The notes beneath the pieces are model-generated. The model made no database searches, had not been told where the DNA came from, and worked only from the letters and a program-made list of their open reading frames with translations. A DNA stretch of 44,274 bases from Bacteroidales bacterium (GTDB lineage Bacteria; Bacteroidota; Bacteroidia; Bacteroidales; F082): the NCBI GenBank assembly GCA_017537965.1, contig JAFYJV010000003.1:1-44274 (forward strand), written 5' to 3'. Shown here one piece after another: positions 44,018 to 44,274 of this stretch. A program made the position numbers and the translations under genes. Numbering within the stretch: position 1 is the first letter of the stretch; the number at the start of each line of letters is the position of its first letter.

Positions 44018-44047
44018 TTGCGCATATCGGAAAAAGCTGTACTTTTG
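44018..44047 (+). promoter_or_regulatory. rRNA operon promoter
   Basis: TTG (44018-44020), 19 bases, TACTTTTG (44040-44047) followed by CACCC. An A/T tract at 43983-44008 just upstream may serve as an UP-like element. The predicted start is near 44054, giving a leader of about 186 bases. Confidence 0.85.
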
Positions 44048-44105
44048 CACCCGTTTTCGGCCTTGAAAAAGAGGACAAGGAAGAGGGGGTTGTGCCGGAA
44101 GCGGA

Positions 44106-44171
44106 GTTCTTTGAAAGCTTGATGCCAGCATAAGAAGCGAGGGTCCTGCGCGCCGCCTTGAGGCGCCGCGC
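44106..44171 (+). promoter_or_regulatory. rRNA leader: boxA-like motif and GC-rich hairpin
   Basis: GTTCTTTGAAA (44106-44116) resembles the boxA-like antitermination element found ahead of 16S in this group. A hairpin follows at 44148-44171: GCGCG-C-CGCC, loop TTGA, GGCG-C-CGCGC, with one central C-C mismatch. It may guide processing or antitermination; its role is inferred. Confidence 0.55.
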
Positions 44172-44239
44172 CGGGCCGAGGGAAAAAGGAATCATAGCGG
44201 AGCCCTGTAAACAGGAAAAAGAAAAAGTACAGAAATACT

Positions 44240-44274
44240 ACAATGAAGAGTTTGATCCTGGCTCAGGATGAACG
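44240..44274 (+). rRNA. rrs: 16S ribosomal RNA, 5' end (partial)
   Basis: AGAGTTTGATCCTGGCTCAG (44247-44266), the universal 16S start region, followed by GATGAACG, usual in Bacteroidota. Counting back from position 8 in the E. coli scheme puts base 1 near 44240. The gene runs past the right edge. Confidence 0.96.

Overview
The window looks like a chromosomal segment of an uncultured or little-studied member of the Bacteroidales (phylum Bacteroidota). The evidence is: promoters of the Bacteroidota type (TTG, 19 bases, TAnnTTTG) in front of many transcription units; almost no Shine-Dalgarno sequences; ribosomal protein variants typical of the phylum (zinc-free L36, S14 and S4, and an L17 with a long Ala/Glu tail); a secreted protein with a C-terminal type IX secretion (T9SS) sorting domain; and a 16S rRNA start (GATGAACG) usual for the group. 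The species cannot be named from sequence reading alone.

Layout. 1-5.3 kb: the tail of a surface-type protein, tmRNA (ssrA) on the minus strand, a sigma-54-type response regulator without a DNA-binding domain, a secreted FG-GAP/VCBS repeat protein, and a LOG-family nucleosidase coupled to a retropepsin-like protease. 5.3-8 kb: tRNA-Gly(CCC), an SPFH and TIM44-like gene pair that both end in zinc ribbons, and tRNA-Val(TAC). 8-11.4 kb: a Rpn-family PD-(D/E)XK nuclease, a secreted protein of unknown role and a TerB-like protein. 11.4-17.6 kb: the leftward unit rsmG - M16 peptidase - MFS transporter, then a GH73/LysM glucosaminidase. 17.6-23.6 kb: a leftward unit running from a 38-residue membrane protein through lpdA, rfbC and a lytic transglycosylase to uvrA. 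24.2-41.9 kb: a fused str-S10-spc-alpha cluster, from rpsL, rpsG and fusA through secY and then infA to rpoA and rplQ, closed by a strong terminator. 41.9-43.9 kb: two AT-richer exported proteins of unknown role. 43.9-44.27 kb: the promoter, leader and first 35 bases of 16S rRNA.

How it fits together. The right half is translation machinery read in one direction into an rRNA operon. The str part has a strong promoter and a structured leader of about 265 bases. The alpha part (infA onward) has its own near-ideal promoter in the secY-infA gap, where many relatives carry map. The left half is a mix of envelope, repair and metabolism genes in short operons.

The most unusual signal is not a gene. 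Six 35-bp blocks, each made of exactly five degenerate heptamers (consensus TNAGAAG), sit in gene spacers, and one lies inside the coding region of the FG-GAP protein. A second family, of octamers (TTTGTTGA-like), fills two other spacers. I saw no CRISPR array, insertion sequence or prophage, and no clear new multi-gene defence system.
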